Source: Smittium mucronatum
Taxonomy: Eukaryota; Kickxellomycota; Harpellomycetes; Harpellales; Legeriomycetaceae
DNA length: 29,161 nt
Assembly: GCA_001953115.1 (NCBI GenBank)
Contig: LSSL01007496.1
Coordinates: 1-29,161 of the forward strand
Direction of reading: 5' to 3'
The position numbers and the translations under genes were made by a program. The notes beneath the pieces are model-generated. The model was not told where the DNA came from and made no database searches. It saw nothing but the letters and a program-made list of their open reading frames with translations. Positions 11,327 to 23,726 of this stretch are shown here, one piece after another; the first letter of the stretch is position 1, and each line of letters opens with the position of its first letter.

Positions 11327-12128
11327 GGCGATTTCCTGCATCCTATTTTTTTACTGATGCTTTTTTTCCATATAAATAATCAAACTAATCACTAAAAATA
11401 TTTACAGCGTTAATGAATTACTTGGGGTTTATTTGGATAAGTTAAGGATAAAAATTTCCTTGCCTGTATATTAAATTCTGCAAAAAATAAGATGATAAAA
11501 ATCAAAGTGTTTTACCTTGATATTACTTATATGGAGGATTATTTTGAATACGAGACTTTTCTTTATATGTAAACCATTAGATACAGAAAAATTTAATCAT
11601 CTTCAAGCAAATATAATAGGAAAATATGTACTTATCCTTATAAAATTTCAAGATTTTGCCAATAGAAAATTTCTTTTTTTAATTCTATACCACAGTTTAA
11701 TCAATAATTTTTTTTTCTCTTAGAGTATATTTTCAAATTAGGAAAGTAGTAAAAAATTAGTAGGAAAACGTCTAGTCTCAAAGAGAATCTCCCATATAAT
11801 TAAAATATTTTTAAAGATTTTTTATTTGAATTTTATTGGTAGATATTTCGAATTTACATAGTAAATATTATAAAACTTAATATATCTCCTCTACAAGGAA
11901 TAATAGTGTTTTTGTTAACGAAAATAAAAAAATATTTATATTGGTTTATATCTAATGGCATATTTAAAATCAGTTTTTTAAAATTTAACTGATTCTGAGC
12001 CAAAATTTGGCTGTATCGACATTTTTAATTTCATTATAGGTATCCTTTTATTTTATCTTTGCCTATGTAAGGGTTAATATAACTAGTACTTCCGAGTATC
12101 TCTGATTAATTATTAAGTTCTAGGTCTA

Positions 12129-12150
12129 ATTAATCGATTTATCGATTAAT
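12129..12150. repeat. Palindrome ATTAATCGAT-TT-ATCGATTAAT
   Basis: Two perfect 10-base arms separated by TT, with no flanking gene. It could be a protein-binding site or a chance product of AT-rich DNA, though the central CG dinucleotides make it less trivial than the usual A/T palindromes here. Confidence 0.9.
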
Positions 12151-15100
12151 CTGTAATTGGAAATATCGCCTACACTTTTTTCTATTATTCATTTCAAAAA
12201 TCTCAGAAAAGATTTCATATAGATCATAACGATATTTTTTGATATAATTTTTTATTTCAATGAGCCTTAAAATGACTATAATTTTCTATGTTTAAAATTA
12301 CTGGACTTTACCATTTTTTTAGAGTCTGAAAAAGTAAGTTTTAAAATAGAATGTCAAAACATTTTATTTTATATGGTGTCAGTCATTTTAAGATAATATC
12401 ATCAAGAGGTGTTATAATGTAATTTACTCCTAGAGAAGAATAGAAAAATCCCTTATTAGAATTACTTACCCAAAAGTTTTAATGATTTAGAATACACATC
12501 ACAGATAAGAAATTATTTTTATAACCTTTGATACTGATATGACATGCATACATTTTATTTTTTAGCTTTATTTCTAAATTAAATTAAAATTAATTCGATG
12601 GATAGATCATGAATTTTACTAGTGAAGAAAAATTACAATAAAAGTTAAAATTTGTGTTTAATTTTAAATGAATATGCCTTATAATTTATAAAAATAAATT
12701 AAAAACATCCAATATGTATATGAGGATATAACCGCATATTTATAATCGCTGAAAATTATGGATATATACCTGGATAGTTTTTAAATTAACTTAGTAAACA
12801 ATTTATAAATTCTTGAAATATACAATCTCCTTAATAAGAATAGAATGACAAAAGTACATAAATGAAATCTTAAATGCCATTAATAATAAGACTTTTTTTG
12901 AAATTTAGCTTGAAGAAAGTTAAAATTGAAATCATTCAACATAAGTTTTGTCTATATTAACTTGTAATAAATTGACGAAATCAAAAACTTATAATTATTA
13001 TCACTTAGCTTAAACGCCATTCTGATTATTGATATTTGAGGTTAGAATTTTTTTAGGTAAAATTTAGATTTTATACTGGAGGATAAAATACCTATCTGTT
13101 AGAGGTCTTAAATTTACAGAATTCATTTTTATTGAAATAAAAAGGAATACTCCACTGGTATTATTTTAGCTGTTTTTATATTATACCTCATTTTATTAAT
13201 ATAACTTTCTATTTCTAAAAAAATACCACATTTTTATGTGCCTTTTTAAAAAATAATAGCATATAGTTTCAAGATGATCTATGAACATATTATCCTCCTG
13301 TTTTTACGACCTGATATAATAATTTGGTTTTATAAGCTTTTTTCTATGTTATACGCATCTATTTCCTAAAATCCTCCGCCTCAAACTGATAATTGTTATG
13401 ATTTTCTTGAACTTTTTAAATCTTTTAAATGAGAGAAATAATTGCTAATTTTTTTCGACCGCTTTTTGCTTTTCTTTTTTTTTAGTTCAATTTCCAGAGA
13501 TTTTTAGGAATCTTAATAAAGAACCTGTTACGCCTAAATCAAATATGCTAAAAATACTAATTCTCAAGTTAATATTCCATTTTTTGATTTGCTGTTATGA
13601 TAAAAATAGTCTAATCAGTATAAAATCCGATAGTATCACATTGCCATATTTTTTATACTCTTGCTGAATTGCTAATATAGTATGTTAAATAAGTCAAAAT
13701 TGGGATGATTTTATCTGTGTCGTGTATTTTAGTATAATTAGTCCAAATTATTTACAATGAGTCGGGTATAAATTCTATAGCAACAAATAGGTATATGAGT
13801 TCACAATTTTTTATTGTTAAAGATTTCAGAACTACCTGTATTTGAAATATAAAGAATGATTTAATTAAAATATTTTAAATTTTTTTTTTAAATTATGAAA
13901 TAGTTTGCTTAAATATATTAAAAGATAAAGATATTTTTCGCCATATAGATAAATCTAAGAAAACAACTATATCGAATGAAAAAGAAAACTTTTTTTTATT
14001 GTTGGAGATATATTATTGGCTAGCTGGTATAAAATCGATTTCTTGGTCTTTAATCAGTTAATTTATATGTAAACTTTTAATTTTATCTTTATGAGTCAAA
14101 TTCGCAAATGAAGGTCAAATAGTCGAAACTGAGTCGATTCATTAACTTCGGTAAATTTAGCAGATAAATTAGTCGACTGTTTTTTCAGTTAAATATTAAA
14201 TATGTTATCGTTTTGTTTTCTTTCAAAATATTTAGTTTTTCAAATAAATCCACAGTAAAAAAAAGACATTTATTTTTTTTATCAAGCTAATTTTGATAAG
14301 TCCAATATATAGCATTAATCTTTATCAAATTTCAAGCCATTTGTGTATTTAATCAATTTTTTTTTCATGATTTTTTCAAGAAGCGGTTTATCGGATAATA
14401 AACTCAATTAGAATAACTTTTTGTGTAATTTACATCTATAGAGAATTATAAATGACAGAGCCCTATTTTTTCTATATTTTCGTGTTATAAGTTTATGTAA
14501 ATTAGGTATAAAGATTTTAGTTAAAACTTTATAAAATAGTTATTTTTCGGATTTATGATTCTAAGATCGAAATTTTCTCAATTTATCAAAATATAGTTGG
14601 ATATTTATAACAAAAGGGTTAATATACGATTTTTAATATCATTTGCAGTTAAAGATTTATTGAATAAAAATTCAGAAAACATATTAATATAAAATTTTTA
14701 AATAATATAAATTATATTGAATTTAATAAAAGTTTTCTGTTTTGTAAGAGTAATATCTAGATCAGTTTTCATTTTGAGATAATAGACATTTATTGATTAA
14801 AAATTGGATATTTTTATAATCTTTAATTTGATAATATATTTTAATATTTAGATCTTAATTAAACAGATTTGATGGGGTTCAATATCAAGAAAAAATGCTT
14901 TTAATTAAAAAAATAAATTAAAATTACAAGGCATTAAATTTTGCATCTAAACTTTAGAAAATTTCGCCAAAATTGTGTTAATAAAATTATATATCTAAGA
15001 GTATCATAGTTTGAGTACACTATAAGCAAAAGCAAAAAATAGAAGATTCTTAAATAAAATCTTGAATCAATTTTAATTTTAATTTTAAATCCTATTCAGT

Positions 15101-15629
15101 GTATGAGCTAAAATTTATGTTTGATTATCATAGAAAAAATGGGATCTTCCTTTTACTATATTCTTTAAAAAAGAAAAAGAAATTCACAAGTCTTTGTGAT
15201 TTGATTTATTTTTGTATACTTAATACACTGTATCCTCTGGTGAAAATTCAATTCAATGGGTAAAGTAGAGGAGTTTCAAAAATAATTATTGCTAGTTTTC
15301 CGACCTGGAATAAATTAATTTTATCAATCTTCCTAATATTTCCATTAAAATAGAAACCAATAAAGCATTATGAATATGCTGTAATTATTTTTTTACTGAG
15401 GTTTATTTTCATTCCGCTTAAAACTGGTCATGGAACCCGAAAATTATATGTGTTGAATTTTAGATATAAAATTTTTTGCGTGTTTTCAAGCAGACTAAAT
15501 CATCTCCGAATTTTTTTACTTATTTCCAAGCTAATTTAATTAAACCAAATGAATTTCAATATTTTTCACATAATTTCAAGGAGCTTGTCTGATCAAAACC
15601 GGGCCATATTCTCCCAATAATTAATAAAA

Positions 15630-15650
15630 AAATGGTCGACTGGACCATTT
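15630..15650. repeat. 8-bp hairpin (AAATGGTC / GACCATTT)
   Basis: Perfect 8-base arms around a five-base loop GACTG. No gene ends next to it, so it is not interpreted as a terminator. Confidence 0.8.
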
Positions 15651-17488
15651 CGAAATGATATAGTTTTCTGTTTTATGGATAATAAATTTACATTATATTG
15701 AATTTTATGCCTAAAAATGAATCAAATAATACTGTTTTCGCATTTTTGCGAGCTTTCGATGTTATTTCTTTAAAAATAAATTCACTTCTTTTCAATTAAT
15801 TGAATTTTCATTGAATTTTTTTTTTTTCACTTATACATCAATAAAATTTTTATGCAGAATTATAAATGGATCTGAACATTCAGCTTTATAATTCATGAAA
15901 TCGCTTGCGTTATTTAACCACTAAAAATAAAAATAAAAGTTAAAATGATTGAAATTTACTTTATTTTTAATCTAAATCTTTTTTGGGCAATTAAATTATC
16001 TTTATTTGTTTATATAATCAAAATTTAAAATTTAAAATTGTGTGGCACAAAATATTTTTACACTTGACAGTAAAAATAAAATTTTTACAAAAATCTTTAA
16101 GTGGAAAGTAGTTATAATATTTCATTCATATTTCTTGATTCTGTGTCAAAGCTGTGAGAAAATAGTTTATTTAACGGTTTGTTCTAATTACACTCAAATA
16201 TTCTATTATTTCTTCAGTAACCTGTTTGTAAATAGTAGCATAACTCTTATCGATCATGTTAATAAATGTATTTTCCCATGTGGAACTTAAGAGATAAAAG
16301 TTTTGTTTTAAGATATGAGTTTGACTTTGTGAAAACTTTAATTCTTCTTTAATTTGGAAAGATTACTTACTATATACTTTCCTTTTTTTTCACTTGGCTC
16401 CAAAAATCAAAATCAAAAAAAGCATGCCAATAAAAAACATGGTATTCCAATTATATTTATTTTAGTGGTAATTCGCAATTTTAGTCATAATTAGTCATTT
16501 TTAGAAATCTATCCCAAAAAATAGAGGTCCCATTTATTTCTTCCATTGCAGTTATCTACTATGTTTAGGTTTTTTATTAGAATATATAGCCTTTTTGTTA
16601 TAAAAAAACAGGAATAAACTTAATTTTTTTTAAAAAAAAATCAGCAATATATCATTTATTTTCTTTACTCCAAATTGAACTCGAGTAATATTTTCTAGTG
16701 GGAGATTTCATACTTTATAAATAGCAGTTGATACAAATATCTCATTCAAACTCATGTTAAAACATGTTTTTGGAACTAGAGCTCTGTAAAAGTATGAATT
16801 AACTATAGATTGATAATTAGCACAAAATTTAAACACCAAAATCAGCTGTCTTTCTTTATTATCTATTTCCTTATCCACTACTATAAAAAAAAACAGATAG
16901 CATAATTTTTTAATGAAATCTTTAGATTTTCTTATTGTTTAACACTTGAAAGATTCAAAAAAAACTCTTTAAATTCAGTTCTTATCATAATTAAATATTT
17001 CGATCCTTAAGGTGTTTTTTTTTTAAATTTATTTGATGGAATAAAAGTGGAATGCTATGATAGCCCAGGTAATTATTACCCTATAATCAATTTATATTAT
17101 TTTGCCAAGAACGATTTAAGGAGATTAAATGAATGATGGAGATCATAAAAAATTGTTTTATCTGGGTTAATGTGGTTTCTTAATAACTTTCATTTGAAGA
17201 AAAATGTGTAATAATAATTTTATATATGTTAAATATGGTTTCTATATGTATGTACAAAATGAACAGTACAATATTAACCTGTTGGTTTATTAATTGATCC
17301 CAAACGAATAAAAAGTTATAATGATTCAACGTGTAATTTTTTTAGATATTTATCCAAGATACATCGGGACTTTCATTTTCTAGTAAAGATAAATTTTTTT
17401 TATTTATTTTATTACTAATATAAAACTTCGGCCTGTGTACATATCGAATGTGATGTTATTTTACAGAAAAGTAAAACTAATAGCAAGT

Positions 17489-17494
17489 TTTATT
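17489..17494 (-). terminator. AATAAA overlapping stop codon of glycosyltransferase 1
   Basis: On the minus strand the last Glu codon and the stop read GAATAAAAC, so a canonical polyadenylation hexamer overlaps the TAA stop. The second paralogue shows the same arrangement. Overlap of AATAAA with the stop suggests a very short 3' untranslated region, as is common in microsporidia. Confidence 0.5.
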
Positions 17495-18407
17495 CGAATA
17501 GTTTTCTTCCGGATCTGTAATTGATGTTACCTCTCCGGTATTCTTTGTGATGAATCAAATGCTCGAGAGAATGATAATAAAAAACACTATCTTCAACATT
17601 GTACTTTTTTCTTTTTATACAGAATCCTAGAGCATCTCCGAACCAGACGTCTTCTAAACCATTATTGGGGTCAGAATGTTCGCAAGAGCAATAATCAGAT
17701 ATTATATTGCTAGTAATTCCATAAACTTTCCCGTTCATGACAATGTTGCCATCATCTGAAGAATGACCCATGGGGTCACCGAAATAAATGCGTTTATCGT
17801 AATTTTTTACCATATATTCAACAACTTTGTAGAAATATTGCTTGTCAATGAATAAGTCAAAATCTATTTTAAAAATAGCTTTATATTTCCTGTGGGCCCT
17901 AGTTTTACAGAAATAGTTGAACATATCAAATGTCTTTTTAGGCAATTGATGATAATTATAATTTCTTGAAGTTCGAATATCGCAGCCATCTCTTTTATCA
18001 TTCATGTCACAGACTGTCACAATATTAAAATCACTGTATAAATTCTTGATCCATACGGGATCTTCATTTTTGCTCATAGGTATCATTGCAAGATAATCAT
18101 CTCTGAGTGATACTAAGGTAGAAGGGAGTAATTTTCTGGGTCTGATAAAGGTGTTATTGAATCCTTCGTGATAGAACTTTCTGTAGCTGAAAATCTGAGA
18201 AGAGGTCTTACTTATAGGAATTTCAGAGTTATTAACATTATCTTCCTCCCTATGTTCGTTGAATATATTATAAGAGGGAAATCCATAGGCAAAATTAAGG
18301 ATCAGATAGATATATGATATCAGAAAAAATATTGAACAGCTGAATAAAAGGATTAATCTCAACAAGCGCCATTTGGATTTCTCCGAAAGAAAATAAGCGA
18401 ATGTCAT
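17490..18407 (-). CDS. GT31-like type II membrane glycosyltransferase (copy 1, 305 aa)
   Basis: Predicted Golgi/ER glycosyltransferase resembling the GT31 (beta-1,3-galactosyl/N-acetylglucosaminyltransferase) family. A short basic cytoplasmic tail (residues 1-16, with KSKWR at 10-14) precedes one membrane segment at about 17-40, so the catalytic part faces the lumen. The GT31-like core includes YNYHQLPKKTFDMFNYFC (150-167), corresponding to the conserved helix before the metal site; the metal/nucleotide-sugar motif IDFDLFID (181-188, DxD = D182-F-D184); and GLEDVWFG (250-257), matching the family's E-D-V-x-x-G motif. One N-glycosylation sequon (NNT, 84-86) and several cysteines shared with the paralogue are present. 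The ATG at 18407 directly precedes the basic tail and membrane segment and sits 28 bases below a TATA-like box. No intron is needed. Acceptor and donor sugars cannot be told from sequence. It is 74% identical to the gene at 23919-24869 over the last 245 residues. Confidence 0.85.
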   Translation of the reverse strand: MTFAYFLSEKSKWRLLRLILLFSCSIFFLISYIYLILNFAYGFPSYNIFNEHREEDNVNNSEIPISKTSSQIFSYRKFYHEGFNNTFIRPRKLLPSTLVSLRDDYLAMIPMSKNEDPVWIKNLYSDFNIVTVCDMNDKRDGCDIRTSRNYNYHQLPKKTFDMFNYFCKTRAHRKYKAIFKIDFDLFIDKQYFYKVVEYMVKNYDKRIYFGDPMGHSSDDGNIVMNGKVYGITSNIISDYCSCEHSDPNNGLEDVWFGDALGFCIKRKKYNVEDSVFYYHSLEHLIHHKEYRRGNINYRSGRKLFE

Positions 18408-18434
18408 TTTTGAGCTTTTAATTCAAAGAGTACT

Positions 18435-18442
18435 TATTTATA
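18435..18442 (-). promoter_or_regulatory. TATA-like box (TATAAATA) of glycosyltransferase 1
   Basis: TATAAATA on the minus strand ends 28 bases before the ATG. The spacing would give a very short 5' untranslated region. In DNA this AT-rich such boxes also arise by chance, so support is positional only. Confidence 0.4.
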
Positions 18443-18550
18443 CTTAGGTAATTAGGCAATATATTAATTTAATTTAATAGTAAAGGAATGGAGGGGGGTA
18501 TCTAAGATTTATTACTAAAAAACCTGTTATCCAGATTTACCAAATTGATA

Positions 18551-18582
18551 CATACACATATCCACACACACATATATATATC
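18551..18582. repeat. CA/TA dinucleotide-rich microsatellite
   Basis: A mixed run of CACA and TATA units (ACACATATCC, then CACACACA, then TATATATA) just upstream of glycosyltransferase 1. It produces a spurious 62-codon frame on the plus strand that I do not annotate. Confidence 0.8.
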
Positions 18583-18911
18583 AGGACTGAATACATATGA
18601 GATGTATCTTTTATGTTTTCATCTGTTAAATTTCAGGTTAAAAAAGCGCCTTCCTGCAAAAAAAGATGTATATGTAAAAATGATTCATTATTGTTGTTTG
18701 GTGTTGAATTTTTATTGTGAAAAAAATAGATGAAACATCTTTCAGATGAAATGACCAGTAATTTTTCAGTATTTAAACATATATATGAATCCATGCTATA
18801 TTAGATTCCTGATTTTTAATGGAAATACAGTGGTTGTTATCAATATAAGGATTGTTATCATTATTCTAGCTTCTAATAGACAATTTTTTTCAAGTTTTCT
18901 TTTATATTACA

Positions 18912-19422
18912 TCATGAACACACCGTGATACTAACTGCTTTTAGCCTATTAACTCTTTCGTTCCTGATATGCCGTCTCGCACCAATTTCATGGCTAACAT
19001 TTATGCTGCTTTGATAAAATAAAGTGCTATTGGCCAAATATTTATTATAGGAAAACATATTTGTATAAATTTAGTAAATTGGAACACTTTTCATAAATAG
19101 ACGCAAGAATAATGTTTGAGCCACAGTTAATAAAAATGAGATATATTAAAGCTCTCCAAGTATAGATAGAGTGAACCCGGCACTTATTTATTCTCAAGAA
19201 ATGTTGATAAACATAAATATCATATGGAGGATTCTTATTGAAGAGGGCGTTTTGCTTCATATCACTATTACTGGCTAATCCATTGATTATTTTATCCAAT
19301 AAATTTGTTAAATTAAATTTAGTCGTTTCTATTGAACAAAATATAAAGACACTTTCACTTTTCTGATATCCTAATTGAAAATTTGAATGGAAATTAGTAG
19401 AAATTAATATTTCTTTTATCAT
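18912..19422 (-). pseudogene. Unassigned reading frame, possible RNase H-like relic
   Basis: A minus-strand frame of 125 codons starts at an ATG (19420-19422) and stops at 19045. A stop-free run this long is not expected by chance here (about 0.04 in the whole window by my rough estimate). One frame over, the reading continues without interruption to 18912, overlapping at YKYVF/MFSYNKY. The downstream part reads HEIGARRHIRNERVNRLKA, recalling the G-H-x-G-x-x-x-N-E-x-A-D-x-L-A motif at the end of RNase HI domains, and IIL...EKCSNLLNLYK recalls the strand and helix before it. None of the four catalytic acidic residues is evident, so the resemblance may be coincidental. It could be the end of a decayed LINE-like element or an unknown small gene. 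A further open stretch (about 19425-19550) lies just upstream in another frame. Confidence 0.3.
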
Positions 19423-20639
19423 GAATTTCCACTTTCGTTGAATATAAGATAATGTTTGGGAATTATTGCTGAAAATGGTACACTATAAAATGACCCCTTA
19501 ATTAAGAATCTGCCATATTTGGAAAATTCCCTTTGAGGGCATCACTTTCCTATTAAAATTTTGCTACTTTCCATATTTGTATTTTAGTTGCAAAGATGAT
19601 TCATAAAGTTATTGGGTGATTAAAAATCTCAACTACATAAGAAATTTCCTATTGGCAAAATGTTAAAACCTTTTAGTGCTAGCATTTTTATTTGTTTTTA
19701 TTAGCTTTGTGATGATTAATGGTTTTTGAAACCAATGGTTTACATTGTAATAAGGCTCTTAACTACTTAAGAATCCCCAATTTCTATCCACATTAAATTC
19801 AAACAAGAACACCTTTATTTATCTGCCAATAGAATTCCGTGATCTAAAAAAAACAACCACATTGCTAAAAACAGATCTTGTAAAAAAACCATCCATCTCA
19901 AAAATGCATTTTTTTTGGCGAATTATATCATGAAATCTAAGAAAAAAAACAAGTATTTCTCTTTAGCCAAACCCCAGTTCCTAAGTGATATTTAATATGA
20001 TATTATTGGCTTATGCGAGTATTACACTTCATTGAATATACATTCAGTTGGAAGACAGAGCTTGGTATTATAATAAAGATATTAGTCCTGCTTGTATGAT
20101 TGATTCCCTCTACTATTTTTTAATATGTGGTTATTTATATTTTAATTAATCCTTATTTTCTTCGATGAGATCGCTTTTGTCATCTGCCTTTAAATTCACC
20201 CTGAACACCAATAACTAAGTTGTAGTAATGTACTTTAAATTACAAATAAAATACTCCATGTAAGCAAATGCATGATTATATTTTTATGAGTAAATAAGAA
20301 TCTACGACATTTAAAAGAAATCGACCCAATTAACTTCGTCAAATGAACAATTGTTCAAATTGACAGTTTATCCAAACACATTTGGCTAATAGCCCTCAAA
20401 TAAAAATTTGGGGCAGAACGATATCTTTATTAAATCTTGGAGGTATGTATATAAGATCCAATGATTTGGGTTAGAAACACAATTAATTTTCTACTATCAC
20501 AAAATCTCAATAAGTAACATCTTCACGCTACCGGAGTACTAGTTACAGAATTAAAAGATTGTTTCAAGATTCTTAATAGTTTCTATTATTATTCAAAAGG
20601 TATTTATTAAAATATTTAAATTCTAACAAAACCAACTTA

Positions 20640-20935
20640 GAAAATAAAGTAAAAGGAAAGTAAATAAATAATAATATCCATCCCACTTCCATCTGCCGCT
20701 CTATCTTCTCTACCCACTGGGAATTGGCCCTAGGGTATTTTCTCTTTTAAAGCCATGATGTTGTAGATATTTTATTAGGTTTTGAGAAGATTCTTTTGGT
20801 CGCGGAATGGCTTATATAAATTAAAAATACTTGGCCAATTGTCATTGAGCGATGTTGCCATTTGGTGAAATGTTAATTGGCTCAAAAAAATGGGCCAAAC
20901 TCCGTGGCACTAAAAAACAAAGGTAATTTATTAGT
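20640..20935 (-). pseudogene. GC-raised segment, probable unidentified coding relic
   Basis: This segment stands out from its surroundings by composition (for example the CCCACTTCCATCTGCCGC block near 20682-20699). Minus-strand frames give protein-like pieces in three successive frames: QLTFHQMATSLNDNWPSIF, then ESSQNLIKYLQHHGFKREN, then NSQWVEKIERQMEVGWI. No single frame stays open and I recognise no family. A decayed mobile-element or host gene fragment is the likeliest explanation; strand and extent are uncertain. Confidence 0.25.
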
Positions 20936-21669
20936 TACGAAAACAAAACTTAACTATGCAACAAATTTAATAAAACGACGATGCAATGTATTATTTTCCT
21001 GTCCAAATAAACGCATATATTTTAAGAAAGTGGGCGCATATTTAGGAATATTTTGAAAATTTCCTCCTTATTTTCTATCATGTAACTTTCTGTTTCTGAA
21101 CTGATAATCGTTTAACTCTTATCTTTAAGGTTACCAAAATCTTGTTTATTACTACATGAATTATCTTTTTTATGATTATAAATTATAAATTTGTATTTGT
21201 GGAATAATAATTTTTATTCATAGAGTCAAATAAAATAATTTGAGAGAATAAGGGTTAAAATCTCACAAAAGCTAAAGCCCTGAAAAATACAAAACATACA
21301 AAAATACTCACATCCCTGCATTATACCTGTTAATCATTCATAAACTTCAAATTTACTTTTTTTTTTTTTGCAATTAAATAAAAATGCTCGAGCTTAAAAG
21401 TTAAAGATATTAGTATAAATATTTTCAATTGTATTTTACTTAACTTATGCACGAGTTTTTTTTTTTTGGATAATGATATTTTATTTCAGGGCGGTGTAAT
21501 TATGACGATTTATTTTAAAAAAATCTTAATAAAGCTTTACTTTAACTGATATAAATATATATAGGTAAATATCTGTTTATAAAAAACAGATATTAGCTGC
21601 GATAATACGTTTGATGAAACAACAAATAAAGATATTTACATAAAATAAATTTTAAAATTTACCAATTGA

Positions 21670-21682
21670 CCCCCCCCCCCCC
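21670..21682. repeat. C13 homopolymer
   Basis: Thirteen consecutive C bases in a genome where C is about one base in eight. Directly downstream the plus strand reads an acidic frame, DDSDEQDDFGCVKS followed by a stop, which looks like a gene end, but no open frame leads into it. Confidence 0.9.
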
Positions 21683-22910
21683 GTGATGATTCAGACGAGC
21701 AGGATGATTTTGGATGTGTCAAATCATGAAATAAATTTAATCTATAAAATTATAAAGATATTGAGTTTTCTGGATACAATTACCTATAGATGGATGAAAA
21801 AAAAATTGTACCAAAACCTTTGACTTATTGACTTAATTTACCCTGATCAAACTGTTATGCATTAGGATTCACTCCACTTTCAAGCAATGGATTAGAATAA
21901 TAAGTAATCACAAGTCTATATTGGGTTGTTTAGGTCAGAAAATTTCAAAAAAAAAAAAATCCGAAATATTATTCTTCCAAATATCTGTTTATTGTCTACA
22001 TTTCTCTAAATCAAAAGAAATTACCATCAATGATAATTTTTATTGTAATGAGCTCTGAAATTAACATTATATCTTCCCATAAAAAGCAAGTTTTTTAAAC
22101 TCAGAAGTTTAATAGCCAATAAACCTCGATTTAAGTAAAAACCTGGTTCCAACTGAAAACAGGTTGAAATGGGAAATCTCTTAGATTACCAAAAGCAAAG
22201 ATTTGGCCGGTTTCAAGTTTTTTTATATGCGGATTATTATCATCAAATCTCTATATTAACCCAGTAAATCCCTCCGATTTCTTTTTATTTATCTTGAAAC
22301 TTGAAATTGCTCCCATGCAGAATGATACATGTGCACTTATATCCACTGTATCCAAAAATAGATTAGCCCATACCTACTCTATACCTTAATACCAATGCTA
22401 AAATCGGCTTTATATAAACATCAGTATTTTTCAGAGTTTTTTTTAAAAATGTTTCGAGATGGATATGTGGATTTTTCCTGTTAAAAACATTGGGGAAAAT
22501 CGAATCTTTGCTGGAAAAAGCTGGTTTGATAATTATTCATCTTTGATTATTAAAACGTAAAAAAAAAAGTTTGGGCTATTTGATCAAGTTTTTACAGGTA
22601 AGCTTTATCTATATATTTGATTTTATAAAACAGTACTGGTCGCAATATAGAATATTAATCACTATTCGGTTTATATTAGCTTCTGCATTATAATATTTTA
22701 ACTGGTTTGATGTGAAGTTTCCGTGTTTGATTTTCACTGTCTAAAATCATAATTTTAACCATTTATTGTAAAAAGCTCAAAACCATTGGCATTTTTGCAA
22801 TCTGCTTGACATTAGTTTCACATAATTAAATGAATGGATTTGATTTCTAATGAAAACCATTTCCACGATAATGAATTATTATTGAATTATTTTTTACTAT
22901 ATGCTTTATG

Positions 22911-22931
22911 GAAGTTTGGAGTTTGGAGTTT
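22911..22931. repeat. (GRAGTTT)3 short tandem repeat
   Basis: Three heptamer units, GAAGTTT followed by two GGAGTTT copies. Confidence 0.85.
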
Positions 22932-23726
22932 GTTTTGCCTCATTGAGGAGTTTAAGATTATCTTTTAATTGGTATTCTACTTTGGGTGAATGTGAAATTA
23001 TCGTCATCGTTTAGTGGAATTTTTTTAAATTCTATCTATTTTATTTCAGAAAAGATTTATACATATAACTTTTTTGAGTATCGTTGTAAATTTAAGTCTT
23101 CAATTGTGATTGTTATTAAAACCCACTCCAAGCACTTTTAAACTTTATTCTTTTTTAATACTGGTTTTAAATCAACTGGAGCTTATCCCTTTCTTGAAAA
23201 AAAAAAATTCCTTTAACTTTAGAAACAAATGGAGAAATTAAATTGTTTTCAATAAAAAGATCAGATATGTAAAAAATCTACCGAAAAAGCCACAAATATC
23301 AGTATATTAGATATCTGGTGCTCTTCTATTTCATTCTCTTGATTTTATTATTCAAAATGATCTTACTACAAGAGATCATTTTAATAGTATCAAGGAGATA
23401 AATGCTCTATTACTAGATAAGAATCCTTTTAACTTGTACCTTTAGATATTTCAGAATAGATTCATATAAACCATACAGAAAGTAATGAGATAGCTTTTGG
23501 ACTATCAAATAATTTTTTTTACACAAGCTCAGGTAGCTATATTACTGATTAATAAGCTTTGGGCGTATTACACAAAACTATAGGCAGCCTTCCCAGAACT
23601 AAATTGCAAAACACATGCATTCACCTACATTCAAATCGATATTAGAATCTTGAATGAATTTAACTAAGCATACTTAATAAAATTTTATATTTGACACGAC
23701 TACGAGTTAAATATTTTATAAATTTT

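Larger units (their letters stand above)
11327..17480. other. AT-rich gene-free region
   Basis: No coding frame here exceeds chance. The longest (82 codons from a GTG at 16042) is within expectation for this composition and shows no domain. The region contains a 22-base palindrome at 12129-12150 and an 8-bp hairpin at 15630-15650. Terminal repeats of the DIRS-type relic would be expected in the first few hundred bases, but I found none shared with the other side. Confidence 0.65.

Noticed and set aside
16042..16290. 82-codon plus-strand frame
   Set aside because: It begins with GTG, not ATG, and frames of this length are expected about twice by chance in a window of this composition.
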